A stretch of DNA of 64,000 nt from Rebecca billardiae RCC1528 (GCA_965240325.2 OZ251225.1:3596001-3660000), one strand, 5' to 3'; counted from the first letter of the stretch, positions 30,678 through 43,275 are shown. Notes: generated from the sequence alone by a model not told the origin. Made by a program: numbers and translations.

Positions 30678-33637
30678 ATGCGGCATGCGTACGCCTTCGC
30701 GAACCTGTGCGGTAACGTGTACCGGCAAGGGAACGTCGTCTTCACGCGCGATGGCAACACGCTGCTCAGCCCCGTGGGCAACCGCGTCTCGGCGTTCAAC
30801 CTCGTCGCGTCCCGCTCGATGACGTTCCCGTTCGAGGCGCGCAAGAACATCGCGCGGCTCGCGCTCTCTCCAGACGGCGGGCTGCTGCTCTGCATCGATG
30901 AGGACGGGTATGCGCTGCTGGTCAACGTGCCCAAGCGCACCGTCATCCACCACCTCAACCTCAAGGGCAAGGTCGGCGCCGCGCAGTTCAGCCCAGACGG
31001 GCGCTGGCTGCTCATCGCGGTCGGCAGGCGCGTGCAGGTGTGGGCGACGCCCGAGATCGAGCGCACGTTCACCCCGTTCAGCCTGCACCACACGCACAGC
31101 GGCCACATGGACGACATCACCACCCTCGCGTGGTCCGCAGACTCGCGCTACTTCGTCACGGGCTCCAAGGACCTGACGGCGCGCGTCTTCACCGTGAAGC
31201 GCACCGCCGGCTTCGTGCCGCCCACGCTCGGCGGCCATCGCAGCCCGCTGACGAGCGTCTTCTTCGACGCGGCGCGCAGGCGGCTGTACACGGCCACGCG
31301 CGACGGCGCGCTCCTCGTCTGGGAGCGCATCGCGCAGGAGGCCGGTGCCGTCGCGGCCGTGGCGCGCGGCAAGCGCAAGGCGGCTGCGCTCGAGCTGCTT
31401 GCCGCGCGCGGCGCTGAGGGCGACGCGGACGAGCGCACGCTCGAGCGGTGGGAGCTGCGCAAGCGGCACATCTTCGAGCGCTCGCACGGGCAGGTCAGCT
31501 CCGTCGCGCACTGCGACCGCTCCCCCGTCAGCGCCGCCGCCGCCGCCGCCGCCGCCGCCGACGGCGCGGGCGCGCGCGAGCCCGAGCCGCGCGCCGTGCT
31601 GCTGGCGGTCGGCTTCACGACTGGCGCGTTCGCCCTGTACGAGCTGGAGGCGGAGTCGTGCGTGCTGGTGCACTCGCTGTCGATCTCGGACCAGCACGTG
31701 AGCACGAGCGCGATCAGCCCGTCCGGCGAGTGGGTCGCCTTCGGCTGCGCCGCGCACGGCCAGCTCATCGTGTGGGAGTGGGCGTCCGAGACGTACGTGC
31801 TCAAGCAGCAGGGCCACCTCGAGGCAGAGGTGAACGCACTCGCCTACTCGGCGGGCGGCGCGGTGATCGCGACGGGCGGGAACGACGCGAAGGTGAAGCT
31901 GTGGGACGTGAGCTCGGGGTTCTGCTTCGTCACCTTCGCCGAGCACTCCGCGCCCGTCACGGACCTCAGCTTCGTGCCGCACGGCCGCGCGTTCGTGAGC
32001 GCGTCGCTCGACGGCACCGCGCGCGCGTTTGACCTCGTGCGGTACCGCAACTTTCAGACGTTTGTGACCCCCGCGCCCGCGCAGCTCACGTGCGTGGCGG
32101 TCGACGCGTCGGGCGAGCTGGTGACGGCGGGGAGCCTGGACACGCTGCGCGTGTACGTGTGGAGCATGCAGACCGCGCAGCTCGTCGAGAGCCTCAGCGG
32201 GCACGAGAAGCCCGCGGCCGCGCTCGCCTTCTCCGCGTCGGGCGCCGTGCTCGCGTCCGCCTCGTGGGACGGCACGGTGCGGCTGTGGGACGTCGTCAGC
32301 CACAAGGCGCGCTCGGACGTGCTCAAGCACTCGACGGACGTGCTCGCGCTCGCGTTCGCGCCGAGCGGCAACCTGCTGTGCACCAGCACGCTCGACGGCC
32401 AGCTCGCCCTCTGGGACGTCGAGCTCGCCGAGCAGGTGGGCTCGATCGACGGCCGGAAGGACGTGGCGGGCGGCCGCTCGGCCACGTCGCGCGTGAGTGC
32501 GATGAACAACGCGTCCGGCATGTGCTTCCGCTCGGTGAGCTTCTCGCCGGACGGCGAGCTGCTGCTCGCGGGCGGCAGCTCGAAGTACGTCTGCATGTAC
32601 GACGTGCGCCACCGCACGCTGCTCAAGCGGTACCAGCTCTCGCACAACCGCTCGCTCGACGGCGTGCTCGACTGGCTCGACAGCCGCCGCATGGTGGACG
32701 GGCGCGCGCTCGACCTGATCGACGACGACGACGAGGACGGCGAGCCGCGCGGCCGCGGCGACTGGGAGCTGCCGGGCGTGCGCTCGGGCGAGCACTCGAA
32801 GCGGCGCACGCCGCGCGCCGTGCGCGCCACGGCGGTCCAGTTCTCCCCCGACGGCCTCTCCTGGGCCGCCGCCTCCACCGAGGGGCTGCTCCTCTACTCG
32901 CTCGACGAGCTCAGCCTCTTTGACCCGACCGCGCTCGACGTCGACATCACGCCCGACGCGATCCGCGCGGCGCTGGGGCGGAAGGAGCACTCGCGCGCGC
33001 TGGTGATGGCGCTGCGGCTCAACGAGGCGGAGGTGCGCCGCCCGCTCCGCCCGCCACCCGCGCCCTCGCTGCGCGCGGCGCGCCCACCGCGCCGCCCCAC
33101 CTGCGCCGCTCGCGCCTGAGCGCAGGCGCGCGGGCGTGCGCGCGCCCCCGCGCCGCGCGAGCGCAGGTGCTGCGCTCGATCTTCGAGGCGATCCCGCTGG
33201 ACGAGATCGCGCTCGTCGCGCGCGCGCTGCCCGTGCTCCACCTGCCGCGGCTACTGCAGCACGTCGCCGCCGAGCTCGAGAGCAGCGTGCACCTCGCGTA
33301 CGCGCTCGAGTGGGGCCGCGCGCTCATGCGCGAGCACTCCTCCTTCATCCGGCAGAATCCGGGCGCGTGCCTCGCGCCGCTGCGCGCGCTGCAGAAGGGC
33401 GTGCAGGCGCACTACGAGGACCTCAGCGGGATGTGCGCCAACAACATGCACATGCTCGACTTTGTCACGGGGCTCGGGCCGCCCGGCGTGCGCCCCGCCG
33501 GACCAGGCGCCCAGAGCTACAGGCCCACGCGCACCGGCACTGGCGAGGCTGCGGCGGGAGCGGCTACCGGTCCGACGATCACGCTGACAAACGGCACTGC
33601 CGCGTCGCAGTCACCGTCAGAGTCCGAGGAGGGATGA
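30678..33637 (+). CDS. PWP2: PWP2/UTP1, WD40 subunit of the small-subunit processome, two exons
   Basis: CDS joins 30678-33032 and 33167-33637 (941 residues; human PWP2 is similar). The 134-bp intron runs GTGCGC to GCGCAG. The N-terminus (AYAFANLCGNVYRQGNVVFT then LLSPVGNRVSAFNL) matches PWP2 orthologues block by block. WD40 repeats fill residues about 10-750 as two propellers, with clear WD ends such as VKLWDVSSG, VRLWDVVSH and LALWDVELA. Residues about 755-905 are the Utp12 domain (LGRKEHSRALVMALRLNEAE, split by the intron, then VLRSIFEAIPLDEIALVARALP). The tail is Gly/Ala/Thr-rich and acidic at the end. PWP2 is part of the UTP-B complex, which binds the 5' ETS and acts in 18S rRNA maturation in the nucleolus. 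A poly-Ala insertion lies within the propeller at about residue 290. Confidence 0.95.
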
Positions 33638-33978
33638 CGACGACGACGGTGCCGTCTCAGGGCACAGTCGTCAGCGCAGTGCTGACAATCTATGAAGAGG
33701 CTTTCAGGCCCGGTGGCTTGGCACCACCGTTGAGGCGATTGTCCGAATGTGTCACTGGACGCAAATGACGAACAGCTCGACGAGCGAAATCAGCACAACG
33801 GTAAGCTAGCATATATCAGGAAAAGACGCGTGACGATGAACTTGATGGTAATGAATATTCTCCGCGCGCCGCCATCGTTCCCAGCAGCCTCAGTGCGCGC
33901 TCACGACTGCTCGCCCGAGCGGCCCCGACGGCAACCTCCAACCGCCAACCTGGTTGTGCAGCTGCCGACCTGCGCGTC
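33638..33978. other. Intergenic gap between PWP2 and B9D1
   Basis: 341 bp holding the PWP2 3' end and the B9D1 promoter. No other feature seen. Confidence 0.5.
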
Positions 33979-34554
33979 ATGGCGGAAGCGGCCGACGCGC
34001 GCTTCCTGGTGATGGCGAGCGGGCAGATCGAGTCCGCGCGCTTCGAAGGGGTCGAGAACCTCTACTGTCGGTACCAGATCCACCACGGCCCCGACTGGGA
34101 GGTGATTCATGGCCTCGAGCAGGGCATCTCGCAGATGTCGACATCGCGCAGCTCGCCATCTGAGGGCGCGGTCGTGGTGTGGAACTTCCCGCTCGACGTG
34201 ACACTGAAGAGTACGAATGTGTATGGCTGGCCACAAATCGTCATCACCGTGTACGGAGATGCCGCCCTCGGCCAGGCCGACCAGATTCAGGGCTACGGGT
34301 CTGTGCACCTTCCCGTCACGCCAGGGCGGCACACCGTTTACGTGCGCACCTTCCGGCCGATCACGTCCAAGTGGGTGGACCACATCATGTCCTTCTTCCA
34401 TGCGCTTCGACCTGAATACAAGGACCCGAGGTTGGTCGCCAAGGGCGAGGGGCGGGAGGTGACGCGTGTGCAGTCGAGTGGCGTCGTCAAAGTGGTTGTG
34501 AACATTGCACAGCAGGGAATGGCTGAGCTGGGCTATCACGTGCCCAGCCATTGA
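33979..34554 (+). CDS. B9D1: B9D1, ciliary transition-zone protein
   Basis: 191 residues, single exon, ATG 33979 to TGA 34554; human B9D1 is about 204. The B9 (C2-like) domain spans nearly the whole protein: FLVMASGQIESARF and NLYCRYQIHHGPDWE at the start, VVWNFPLDVTLKSTNVYGWP in the middle, GYGSVHLPVTPGRHTVYV, and RPEYKDPRLVAKGEGREVTR near the end. All have direct counterparts in animal B9D1. B9D1 forms the B9/Tectonic module of the transition zone with B9D2 and MKS1, which gates entry of membrane proteins into the cilium. Its presence shows that the organism builds cilia or flagella with a transition zone. Confidence 0.95.
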   Translation: MAEAADARFLVMASGQIESARFEGVENLYCRYQIHHGPDWEVIHGLEQGISQMSTSRSSPSEGAVVVWNFPLDVTLKSTNVYGWPQIVITVYGDAALGQADQIQGYGSVHLPVTPGRHTVYVRTFRPITSKWVDHIMSFFHALRPEYKDPRLVAKGEGREVTRVQSSGVVKVVVNIAQQGMAELGYHVPSH

Positions 34555-34890
34555 GCGTCCATTGCAAGCGGGCTCGAACGAGCTGCTGTCACCCCGAACA
34601 ACTCCTGCGCACTCCGCTCAACACCCAAACATGGCCTGCCGCCACCGCACATTTTTGAACGTGCCCGTGGTCCTGCCGGGGTCCGGGATGGCCGGCCGAC
34701 TTTCGGGGCGATTGGGCATTGGCCCGTCAATGCCGCCGATCTCGCCCGGGCGCTCCGCGCGCGGGCTCCCAAGTCCAGCCGACGACCGTCAGGCGGGCTG
34801 TTTGTACTGACGATCATCTGACCATTTAGGATTGAATGCACAGCGCGTCCGGGCACGGCTTATTTATACAGTTATAATTAGTAAGTGAAA

Positions 34891-34907
34891 TATATATTAT
34901 ATATATA
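34891..34907. repeat. (TA)n tract
   Basis: Alternating A/T run with one break, 3' of B9D1. Confidence 0.9.
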
Positions 34908-35396
34908 AGTCAGTTCTTCTGCAGTACTCAGTACTGATGACGATGAACACGGACAGTCACGGTGTAATTAATAACAGTACGTAGTTATATTATTCCGAAT
35001 AATGTCACTGGCACGCACTGTGGTCTCTCTTCGGTGAGACTGAGAGCGTGCGATGAAGGATGGCGCGGCAACTCCTGCCACCGTGAGCCTTACGCACGTT
35101 AAAACAAATATTAAACTGTAACACAGACACTGTAACACTCACTGCGGTAGTCGAGGCTCAGACTGCGCGTGCCGGGCCGACGGGTCACGGGCCGCGTCCG
35201 GCCGCGGGCCGTGCGCGGCCCGGGGCGCGCCGCGGGGCCTGCGCACTGAGTCACTGCTGGTAACACTCTCCGCAGGCTGCGGCGCAGTGAGGCTGATCCT
35301 GATGCGTGCCCGGCCCCGGATTCCGCCCGGGATTCTGGAAGCAGACGAATAGCAGAGCCACTAATCTGGCAGTTAATAGTTCTCAGACTCATCACT

Positions 35397-35401
35397 CTAC
35401 T
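35397..35401. repeat. Left target-site duplication CTACT
   Basis: The same five bases follow the 3' LTR at 62763-62767, as expected for integrase-mediated insertion. Confidence 0.85.
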
Positions 35402-35429
35402 TGTTGTGGTTTATTCATTTCTTCCTCTA
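35402..35429 (+). repeat. 5' LTR, left fragment (28 bp)
   Basis: Matches 62373-62400 of the 3' LTR exactly, ending TTCCTCTA. The satellite array starts at the next base. Confidence 0.92.
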
Positions 35430-36241
35430 TAGTACCCCTCAGGTTTAAGCGTTCGCTTCGCTGGCTACGTGATTGCACGCCCGCTCACGCCGTGACGAGC
35501 GCACCATGGCGGCTCTCTCGCTTGTGGCGCACGGTCGGGGAGCACCCGCGTCTGCGCAGACACACGGCTCGCCCGCAAGTGTGCTGTGTCGCGCACGCGC
35601 GCGCTCGCGCGGCCGGCCATCGCGCACAGACCTGACTGGTCTCACATGCACCAGCATGGTCGTGCACGCACAGCGCCGCTCCGCGCACGCAATAAATTCG
35701 AGCGTGGTGCGCATGCACGTACACTCTGTGTCCCTGGTCCACACACAGCGTGTGAGCTCGTGCTTTGACCACGTGCAGGCGCACCACAGACTTTCGCGCA
35801 GCTGCCGCGCCGGGCCGTGCCAGCGGCTCGACAGGCTCAGCTCGTGGGCAGCGCTCGCTCGATTGCATGCTCCTGCCGCGCAGGGTGCCCAGCTTGCTGC
35901 GCTCGGTGTGTACTGGCGCGCTCGGACGGCACCCCGCGTACGCCTCGGGCCACGCGTGGGAGCCTAGCTCCACGCACGGAGGACTCGCAGGCGCAGGCCG
36001 GCGGCTGCCTCACACGGCTTGGTCGGGAGGCCGCCGCGCGGCTACCGTCGAGCTCGCCGATCGGCTGCACCTACTTTCAGCGCACGCTACCGCCGCCTCG
36101 CGCACGACACGGCAAGGTTGAACACGTGACTGTGGGCGGGCATCAGCCCCAAGTACGCAGCCATCAGCACCACGGCCTTCACCTTCAGCGCCGACGATAG
36201 AGCCGCCGCTTGATTTTATCGCTTAAACTTGAGGGCCACTA
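35430..36241 (+). mobile_element. 812-bp TIR element, copy 1 (left edge of the array)
   Basis: Starts TAGTACCCCTCAGG, ends CTTGAGGGCCACTA. Left neighbour is LTR sequence ending TCTA; right neighbour is spacer AGTCGGAGG. No transposase; the longest frames are short and Arg/His-rich, so a non-autonomous MITE-like element is the best description. Confidence 0.8.
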
Positions 36242-36561
36242 AGTCGGAGGCTGCTGAAAACCCGCGTGAGACGTGAGCATCATCGTAGGAGGTGTCGACG
36301 AAGATTCACTCTGACGCGCGCAGTCCGTTTCGACTCTGGCTGGCGCGCGCGCTATATGGCTAGGACGGATCGTGCCGGAGCGCTCGGAGTAGCCGGCTTC
36401 TCCCCGTTGCACGAGACTGTGCTGCTCCATTGGCAACATGACTGGGTTGTCATTCGTAAGCGTCAGTCAGGGACGTGACATGTGATGACCATGGCCTAGG
36501 CCACTGAGACCGCAAGATCAAATCAGCCACAGGAGTTGTGACCTCGAGCGCGAGCGCGCGC

Positions 36562-38590
36562 GCTCGGCACGCCCCCCGCGCGTGTACCGCATGCCCGAGC
36601 CCGCCCTTCAGATGCGCACGGCGCGCGCGCCGACTCGGCGCTTCTCGCTGGCTCTAGCCGCAGCCGCACCTCTCCGTAGCCGTTGGTCGTGACACACCCA
36701 GCTCAGCTTGGTCAGATTCGAGCTCGAGCTCTCGCGCGCGCGACAGTAGAGGCGGGCCGCCGGTGCCATGTGTACGCTCATCGGGGCCGTACCTGGCGCT
36801 GCGCGCCGCGCCGGCGCGCGCGCGTGTGCGCACGCGCCGCAGCAGCCGTGTCGTTGCTTGAGCCGTGAGGCGCCGGCTGATCGGCAGGTCGGGAGGTCGT
36901 GAGATCTGAGCTGAGCCGAAACTCCGGCCGTGGCGGCGGCGCAGGATGAGCGCCGAGCGCGCGCGCGCGCCCTCGCGCTCGGCACGCCCCCCGCGCGTGT
37001 ACCGCGTGCCCGAGCCCGCCCTTCAGATGCGCATGGCGCGCGCGCCGACTCGGCGCTTCTCGCTGGCTCTACCCGCAGCTCTCCGTAGCCGTTGGCCGTG
37101 ACACACCCAGCTCAGCTTGGTCAGATTCGAGCTCGAGCTCTCGCGCGCACGACGGTAGAGGCGGGCCGCCGGTGCCATGTGTACGCTCACCGGGGCCGTA
37201 CCTGGCGCTGCGCGCCGCGCCGGCGCGCGCGCGTGTGCGCACGCGCCGCAGCAGCCGTGTCGTTGCTTGAGCCGTGAGGCGCCGGCTGATCGGCAGGTCG
37301 GGAGGTCGTGAGATCTGAGCTGAGCCGAAACTCCGGCCGTGGCGGCGGCGCAGGATGAGCGCCGAGCGCGCGCGCGCGCCCTCGCGCTCGGCACGCCCCC
37401 CGCGCGTGTACCGCGTGCCCGAGCCCGCCCTTCAGATGCGCATGGCGCGCGCGCCGACTCGGCGCTTCTCGCTGGCTCTACCCGCAGCTCTCCGTAGCCG
37501 TTGGCCGTGACACACCCAGCTCAGCTTGGTCAGATTCGAGCTCGAGCTCTCGCGCGCACGACGGTAGAGGCGGGCCGCCGGTGCCATGTGTACGCTCACC
37601 GGGGCCGTACCTGGCGCTGCGCGCCGCGCCGGCGCGCCAGCTTGCGCGCACGCGCCGCAGCAGCCGTGTTGTTGCCTGAGCCGTGAGGTGCCGGCTGATC
37701 GGCAGGTCGGGAGGTCGTGAGATCTGAGCTGAGCCGAAACTCCGGCCGTGGCGGCGGCGCAGGAGGAGCGCCGAGCGCGCGCGCGCGCCCTCGCGCTCGG
37801 CACGCCCCCCGCGCGTGTACCGCGTGCCCGAGCCCGCCCTTCAGATGCGCACGGCGCGCGCGCCGACTCGGCGCTTCTCGCTGGCTCTAGCCGCAGCCGC
37901 AGCTCTCCGTAGCCGTTGGCCGTGACACACCCAGCTCAGCTTGGTCAGATTCGAGCTCGAGCTCTCGCGCGCGCGACAGTAGAGGCGGGCCGCCGGTGCC
38001 ATGTATACGCTCACTGGGGCCGTACCTGGCACTGCGCGCCGCGCCGGCGCGCCAGCTTGCGCGCACGCGCCGCAGCAGCCGTGTTGTTGCCTGAGCCGTG
38101 AGGCGCCGGCTGATCGGCAGGTCGGGAGGTCGTGAGATCTGAGCTGAGCCGAAACTCCGGCCGTGGCGGCGGCGCAGGAGGAGCGCCGAGCGCGCGCGCG
38201 CGCCCTCGCGCTCGGCACGCCCCCCGCGCGTGTACCGCGTGCCCGAGCCCGCCCTTCAGATGCGCACGGCGCGCGCGCCGACTCGGCGCTTCTCGCTGGC
38301 TCTAGCCGCAGCCGCAGCTCTCCGTAGCCGTTGGCCGTGACACACCCAGCTCAGCTTGGTCAGATTCGAGCTCGAGCTCTCGCGCGCGCGACAGTAGAGG
38401 CGGGCCGCCGGTGCCATGTATACGCTCACTGGGGCCGTACCTGGCACTGCGCGCCGCGCCGGCGCGCCAGCTTGCGCGCACGCGCCGCAGCAGCCGTGTT
38501 GTTGCCTGAGCCGTGAGGCGCCGGCTGATCGGCAGGTCGTGAGGTCGTGTGAGCTGAGCTGAGCCAAACCTCTGGCCATGGTGGTGGCGC
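36562..38590. repeat. Nested 409/415-bp tandem array, unit 1
   Basis: Five subrepeats start GCTCGGCACGCC at 36562, 36977, 37386, 37795 and 38210 (spacing 415, 409, 409, 415). The 6-bp difference is CTAGCCGCAGCCGC versus CTACCCGCAGC near the start of each. The fifth degenerates after about 38540. Frames of 107-125 codons recur on the minus strand but look like GC-driven artefacts. Confidence 0.9.
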
Positions 38591-39352
38591 GCGGGCAGCT
38601 GTGACCTCAAGTGCGGGCGTGCACGCGCGTCGCACAGCCCTGCATCGACGTTACCGGCATCTGGCTCGGTGAAGTCCGGCCCAAACATATGAGCCCCAGC
38701 ACCATCTCAATGGCTTGGCCGAGCCCGTCGTTCACGGAGAGGTCGTGGCGATCATAGGTCGCTGCCATCGCAGTCTTCGATACGCGCTGACCCTTCCTGT
38801 ATGCCACGGCTAAGCTCAAGTTGGCCATGATCGTCGGCGCCGCTGCTCGCTGTGCGCATGGTCGCACCGTGGGGCTCTCGGCCGCCGGCGGCGGTCGCCC
38901 TGCAGCCATGCACAAGCTGCTTGCCGATTGGTCGGTTACAAGAATCTACTTTTGAATCGCAGCCATCATCCGTCCAAGAGCTCCGGCGACGGCCGCGTGC
39001 GGCGCGGTGGCGGCCGCCTGGGCGACACAGCGCGCGCAGCACCCGGCGTTAGAGCGCAATCGACGCATACAACCTCGAAGAGACAGCGCTAGTGGGTCGT
39101 ACTATCGTGGTTTGCAGCCCTTCTCTCCATGCTCTGCGCATTGCCACCGCCGCGCGCCGCAACGCTTAAGCATCAGCGAGCTCTCGCAAATCACTACGCG
39201 CATGGTCTCCTCCTCGCCCACCAGGGCCGAATGATCGGAGGTCGCGCTGTGGTGGAATACCAACCTAAATATTGTCGTGCGCGTGGTGCAGCCCGGGCGC
39301 CTCAGCGCACCCCTGGCACCAGCGCACTATTTACCTCTCTTTTATTACCACT
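38591..39352. other. Unique part of the 3.1-kb spacer (recurs every 3923 bp)
   Basis: About 760 bp without internal repeats. A minus-strand stretch at about 38835-38690 (ANLSLAVAYRKGQRVSKTAM) has some coding character but no start, family or splice support. It could be a captured gene fragment. Ends TTTTATTACCACT against the next 812-bp element. Confidence 0.35.
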
Positions 39353-40164
39353 TAGTACCCCTCAGGTTTAAGCGTTCGCTTCGCTGGCTACGTGATTGCA
39401 CGCCCGCTCACGCCGTGACGAGCGCACCATGGCGGCTCTCTCGCTTGTGGCGCACGGTCGGGGAGCACCCGCGTCTGCGCAGACACACGGCTCGCCCGCA
39501 AGTGTGCTGTGTCGCGCACGCGCGCGCTCGCGCGGCCGGCCATCGCGCACAGACCTGACTGGTCTCACATGCACCAGCATGGTCGTGCACGCACAGCGCC
39601 GCTCCGCGCACGCAATAAATTCGAGCGTGGTGCGCATGCACGTACACTCTGTGTCCCTGGTCCACACACAGCGTGTGAGCTCGTGCTTTGACCACGTGCA
39701 GGCGCACCACAGACTTTCGCGCAGCTGCCGCGCCGGGCCGTGCCAGCGGCTCGACAGGCTCAGCTCGTGGGCAGCGCTCGCTCGATTGCATGCTCCTGCC
39801 GCGCAGGGTGCCCAGCTTGCTGCGCTCGGTGTGTACTGGCGCGCTCGGACGGCACCCCGCGTACGCCTCGGGCCACGCGTGGGAGCCTAGCTCCACGCAC
39901 GGAGGACTCGCAGGCGCAGGCCGGCGGCTGCCTCACACGGCTTGGTCGGGAGGCCGCCGCGCGGCTACCGTCGAGCTCGCCGATCGGCTGCACCTACTTT
40001 CAGCGCACGCTACCGCCGCCTCGCGCACGACACGGCAAGGTTGAACACGTGACTGTGGGCGGGCATCAGCCCCAAGTACGCAGCCATCAGCACCACGGCC
40101 TTCACCTTCAGCGCCGACGATAGAGCCGCCGCTTGATTTTATCGCTTAAACTTGAGGGCCACTA
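39353..40164 (+). mobile_element. 812-bp TIR element, copy 2
   Basis: As copy 1, but flanked by spacer on both sides (ACT before, AGT after) rather than by TA duplications. Confidence 0.8.
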
Positions 40165-40484
40165 AGTCGGAGGCTGCTGAAAACCCGCGTGAGACGTGAG
40201 CATCATCGTAGGAGGTGTCGACGAAGATTCACTCTGACGCGTGCAGTCCGTTTCGACTCTGGCTGGCGCGCGCGCTATATGGCTAGGACGGATCGTGCCG
40301 GAGCGCTCGGAGTAGCCGGCTTCTCCCCGTTGCACGAGACTGTGCTGCTCCATTGGCAACATGACTGGGTTGTCATTCGTAAGCGTCAGTCAGGGACGTG
40401 ACATGTGATGACCATGGCCTAGGCCACTGAGACCGCAAGATCAAATCAGCCACAGGAGTTGTGACCTCGAGCGCGAGCGCGCGC

Positions 40485-42513
40485 GCTCGGCACGCCCCCC
40501 GCGCGTGTACCGCATGCCCGAGCCCGCCCTTCAGATGCGCACGGCGCGCGCGCCGACTCGGCGCTTCTCGCTGGCTCTAGCCGCAGCCGCACCTCTCCGT
40601 AGCCGTTGGTCGTGACACACCCAGCTCAGCTTGGTCAGATTCGAGCTCGAGCTCTCGCGCGCGCGACAGTAGAGGCGGGCCGCCGGTGCCATGTGTACGC
40701 TCATCGGGGCCGTACCTGGCGCTGCGCGCCGCGCCGGCGCGCGCGCGTGTGCGCACGCGCCGCAGCAGCCGTGTCGTTGCTTGAGCCGTGAGGCGCCGGC
40801 TGATCGGCAGGTCGGGAGGTCGTGAGATCTGAGCTGAGCCGAAACTCCGGCCGTGGCGGCGGCGCAGGATGAGCGCCGAGCGCGCGCGCGCGCCCTCGCG
40901 CTCGGCACGCCCCCCGCGCGTGTACCGCGTGCCCGAGCCCGCCCTTCAGATGCGCATGGCGCGCGCGCCGACTCGGCGCTTCTCGCTGGCTCTACCCGCA
41001 GCTCTCCGTAGCCGTTGGCCGTGACACACCCAGCTCAGCTTGGTCAGATTCGAGCTCGAGCTCTCGCGCGCACGACGGTAGAGGCGGGCCGCCGGTGCCA
41101 TGTGTACGCTCACCGGGGCCGTACCTGGCGCTGCGCGCCGCGCCGGCGCGCGCGCGTGTGCGCACGCGCCGCAGCAGCCGTGTCGTTGCTTGAGCCGTGA
41201 GGCGCCGGCTGATCGGCAGGTCGGGAGGTCGTGAGATCTGAGCTGAGCCGAAACTCCGGCCGTGGCGGCGGCGCAGGATGAGCGCCGAGCGCGCGCGCGC
41301 GCCCTCGCGCTCGGCACGCCCCCCGCGCGTGTACCGCGTGCCCGAGCCCGCCCTTCAGATGCGCATGGCGCGCGCGCCGACTCGGCGCTTCTCGCTGGCT
41401 CTACCCGCAGCTCTCCGTAGCCGTTGGCCGTGACACACCCAGCTCAGCTTGGTCAGATTCGAGCTCGAGCTCTCGCGCGCACGACGGTAGAGGCGGGCCG
41501 CCGGTGCCATGTGTACGCTCACCGGGGCCGTACCTGGCGCTGCGCGCCGCGCCGGCGCGCCAGCTTGCGCGCACGCGCCGCAGCAGCCGTGTTGTTGCCT
41601 GAGCCGTGAGGTGCCGGCTGATCGGCAGGTCGGGAGGTCGTGAGATCTGAGCTGAGCCGAAACTCCGGCCGTGGCGGCGGCGCAGGAGGAGCGCCGAGCG
41701 CGCGCGCGCGCCCTCGCGCTCGGCACGCCCCCCGCGCGTGTACCGCGTGCCCGAGCCCGCCCTTCAGATGCGCACGGCGCGCGCGCCGACTCGGCGCTTC
41801 TCGCTGGCTCTAGCCGCAGCCGCAGCTCTCCGTAGCCGTTGGCCGTGACACACCCAGCTCAGCTTGGTCAGATTCGAGCTCGAGCTCTCGCGCGCGCGAC
41901 AGTAGAGGCGGGCCGCCGGTGCCATGTATACGCTCACTGGGGCCGTACCTGGCACTGCGCGCCGCGCCGGCGCGCCAGCTTGCGCGCACGCGCCGCAGCA
42001 GCCGTGTTGTTGCCTGAGCCGTGAGGCGCCGGCTGATCGGCAGGTCGGGAGGTCGTGAGATCTGAGCTGAGCCGAAACTCCGGCCGTGGCGGCGGCGCAG
42101 GAGGAGCGCCGAGCGCGCGCGCGCGCCCTCGCGCTCGGCACGCCCCCCGCGCGTGTACCGCGTGCCCGAGCCCGCCCTTCAGATGCGCACGGCGCGCGCG
42201 CCGACTCGGCGCTTCTCGCTGGCTCTAGCCGCAGCCGCAGCTCTCCGTAGCCGTTGGCCGTGACACACCCAGCTCAGCTTGGTCAGATTCGAGCTCGAGC
42301 TCTCGCGCGCGCGACAGTAGAGGCGGGCCGCCGGTGCCATGTATACGCTCACTGGGGCCGTACCTGGCACTGCGCGCCGCGCCGGCGCGCCAGCTTGCGC
42401 GCACGCGCCGCAGCAGCCGTGTTGTTGCCTGAGCCGTGAGGCGCCGGCTGATCGGCAGGTCGTGAGGTCGTGTGAGCTGAGCTGAGCCAAACCTCTGGCC
42501 ATGGTGGTGGCGC
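40485..42513. repeat. Nested 409/415-bp tandem array, unit 2
   Basis: Same five-copy structure, offset 3923 bp from unit 1; no difference in subrepeat layout. Confidence 0.9.
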
Positions 42514-43275
42514 GCGGGCAGCTGTGACCTCAAGTGCGGGCGTGCACGCGCGTCGCACAGCCCTGCATCGACGTTACCGGCATCTGGCTCGGTGAAGTCC
42601 GGCCCAAACATATGAGCCCCAGCACCATCTCAATGGCTTGGCCGAGCCCGTCGTTCACGGAGAGGTCGTGGCGATCATAGGTCGCTGCCATCGCAGTCTT
42701 CGATACGCGCTGACCCTTCCTGTATGCCACGGCTAAGCTCAAGTTGGCCATGATCGTCGGCGCCGCTGCTCGCTGTGCGCATGGTCGCACCGTGGGGCTC
42801 TCGGCCGCCGGCGGCGGTCGCCCTGCAGCCATGCACAAGCTGCTTGCCGATTGGTCGGTTACAAGAATCTACTTTTGAATCGCAGCCATCATCCGTCCAA
42901 GAGCTCCGGCGACGGCCGCGTGCGGCGCGGTGGCGGCCGCCTGGGCGACACAGCGCGCGCAGCACCCGGCGTTAGAGCGCAATCGACGCATACAACCTCG
43001 AAGAGACAGCGCTAGTGGGTCGTACTATCGTGGTTTGCAGCCCTTCTCTCCATGCTCTGCGCATTGCCACCGCCGCGCGCCGCAACGCTTAAGCATCAGC
43101 GAGCTCTCGCAAATCACTACGCGCATGGTCTCCTCCTCGCCCACCAGGGCCGAATGATCGGAGGTCGCGCTGTGGTGGAATACCAACCTAAATATTGTCG
43201 TGCGCGTGGTGCAGCCCGGGCGCCTCAGCGCACCCCTGGCACCAGCGCACTATTTACCTCTCTTTTATTACCACT

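Larger units (their letters stand above)
34555..35401. other. Intergenic region left of the LTR element
   Basis: AT-rich centre with a TATATATTATATATATA run at 34891-34907, then a G/C block at about 35165-35245. This AT-then-GC arrangement resembles that at 29568-29790. The last five bases, CTACT (35397-35401), are the left target duplication of the LTR element. No gene. Confidence 0.55.

Noticed and set aside
35430-36241. CACTA (EnSpm) superfamily element
   Set aside because: CACTA elements start CACTA and end TAGTG with 3-bp duplications. Here the order is reversed (start TAGT, end CACTA) and the outer duplication is TA.
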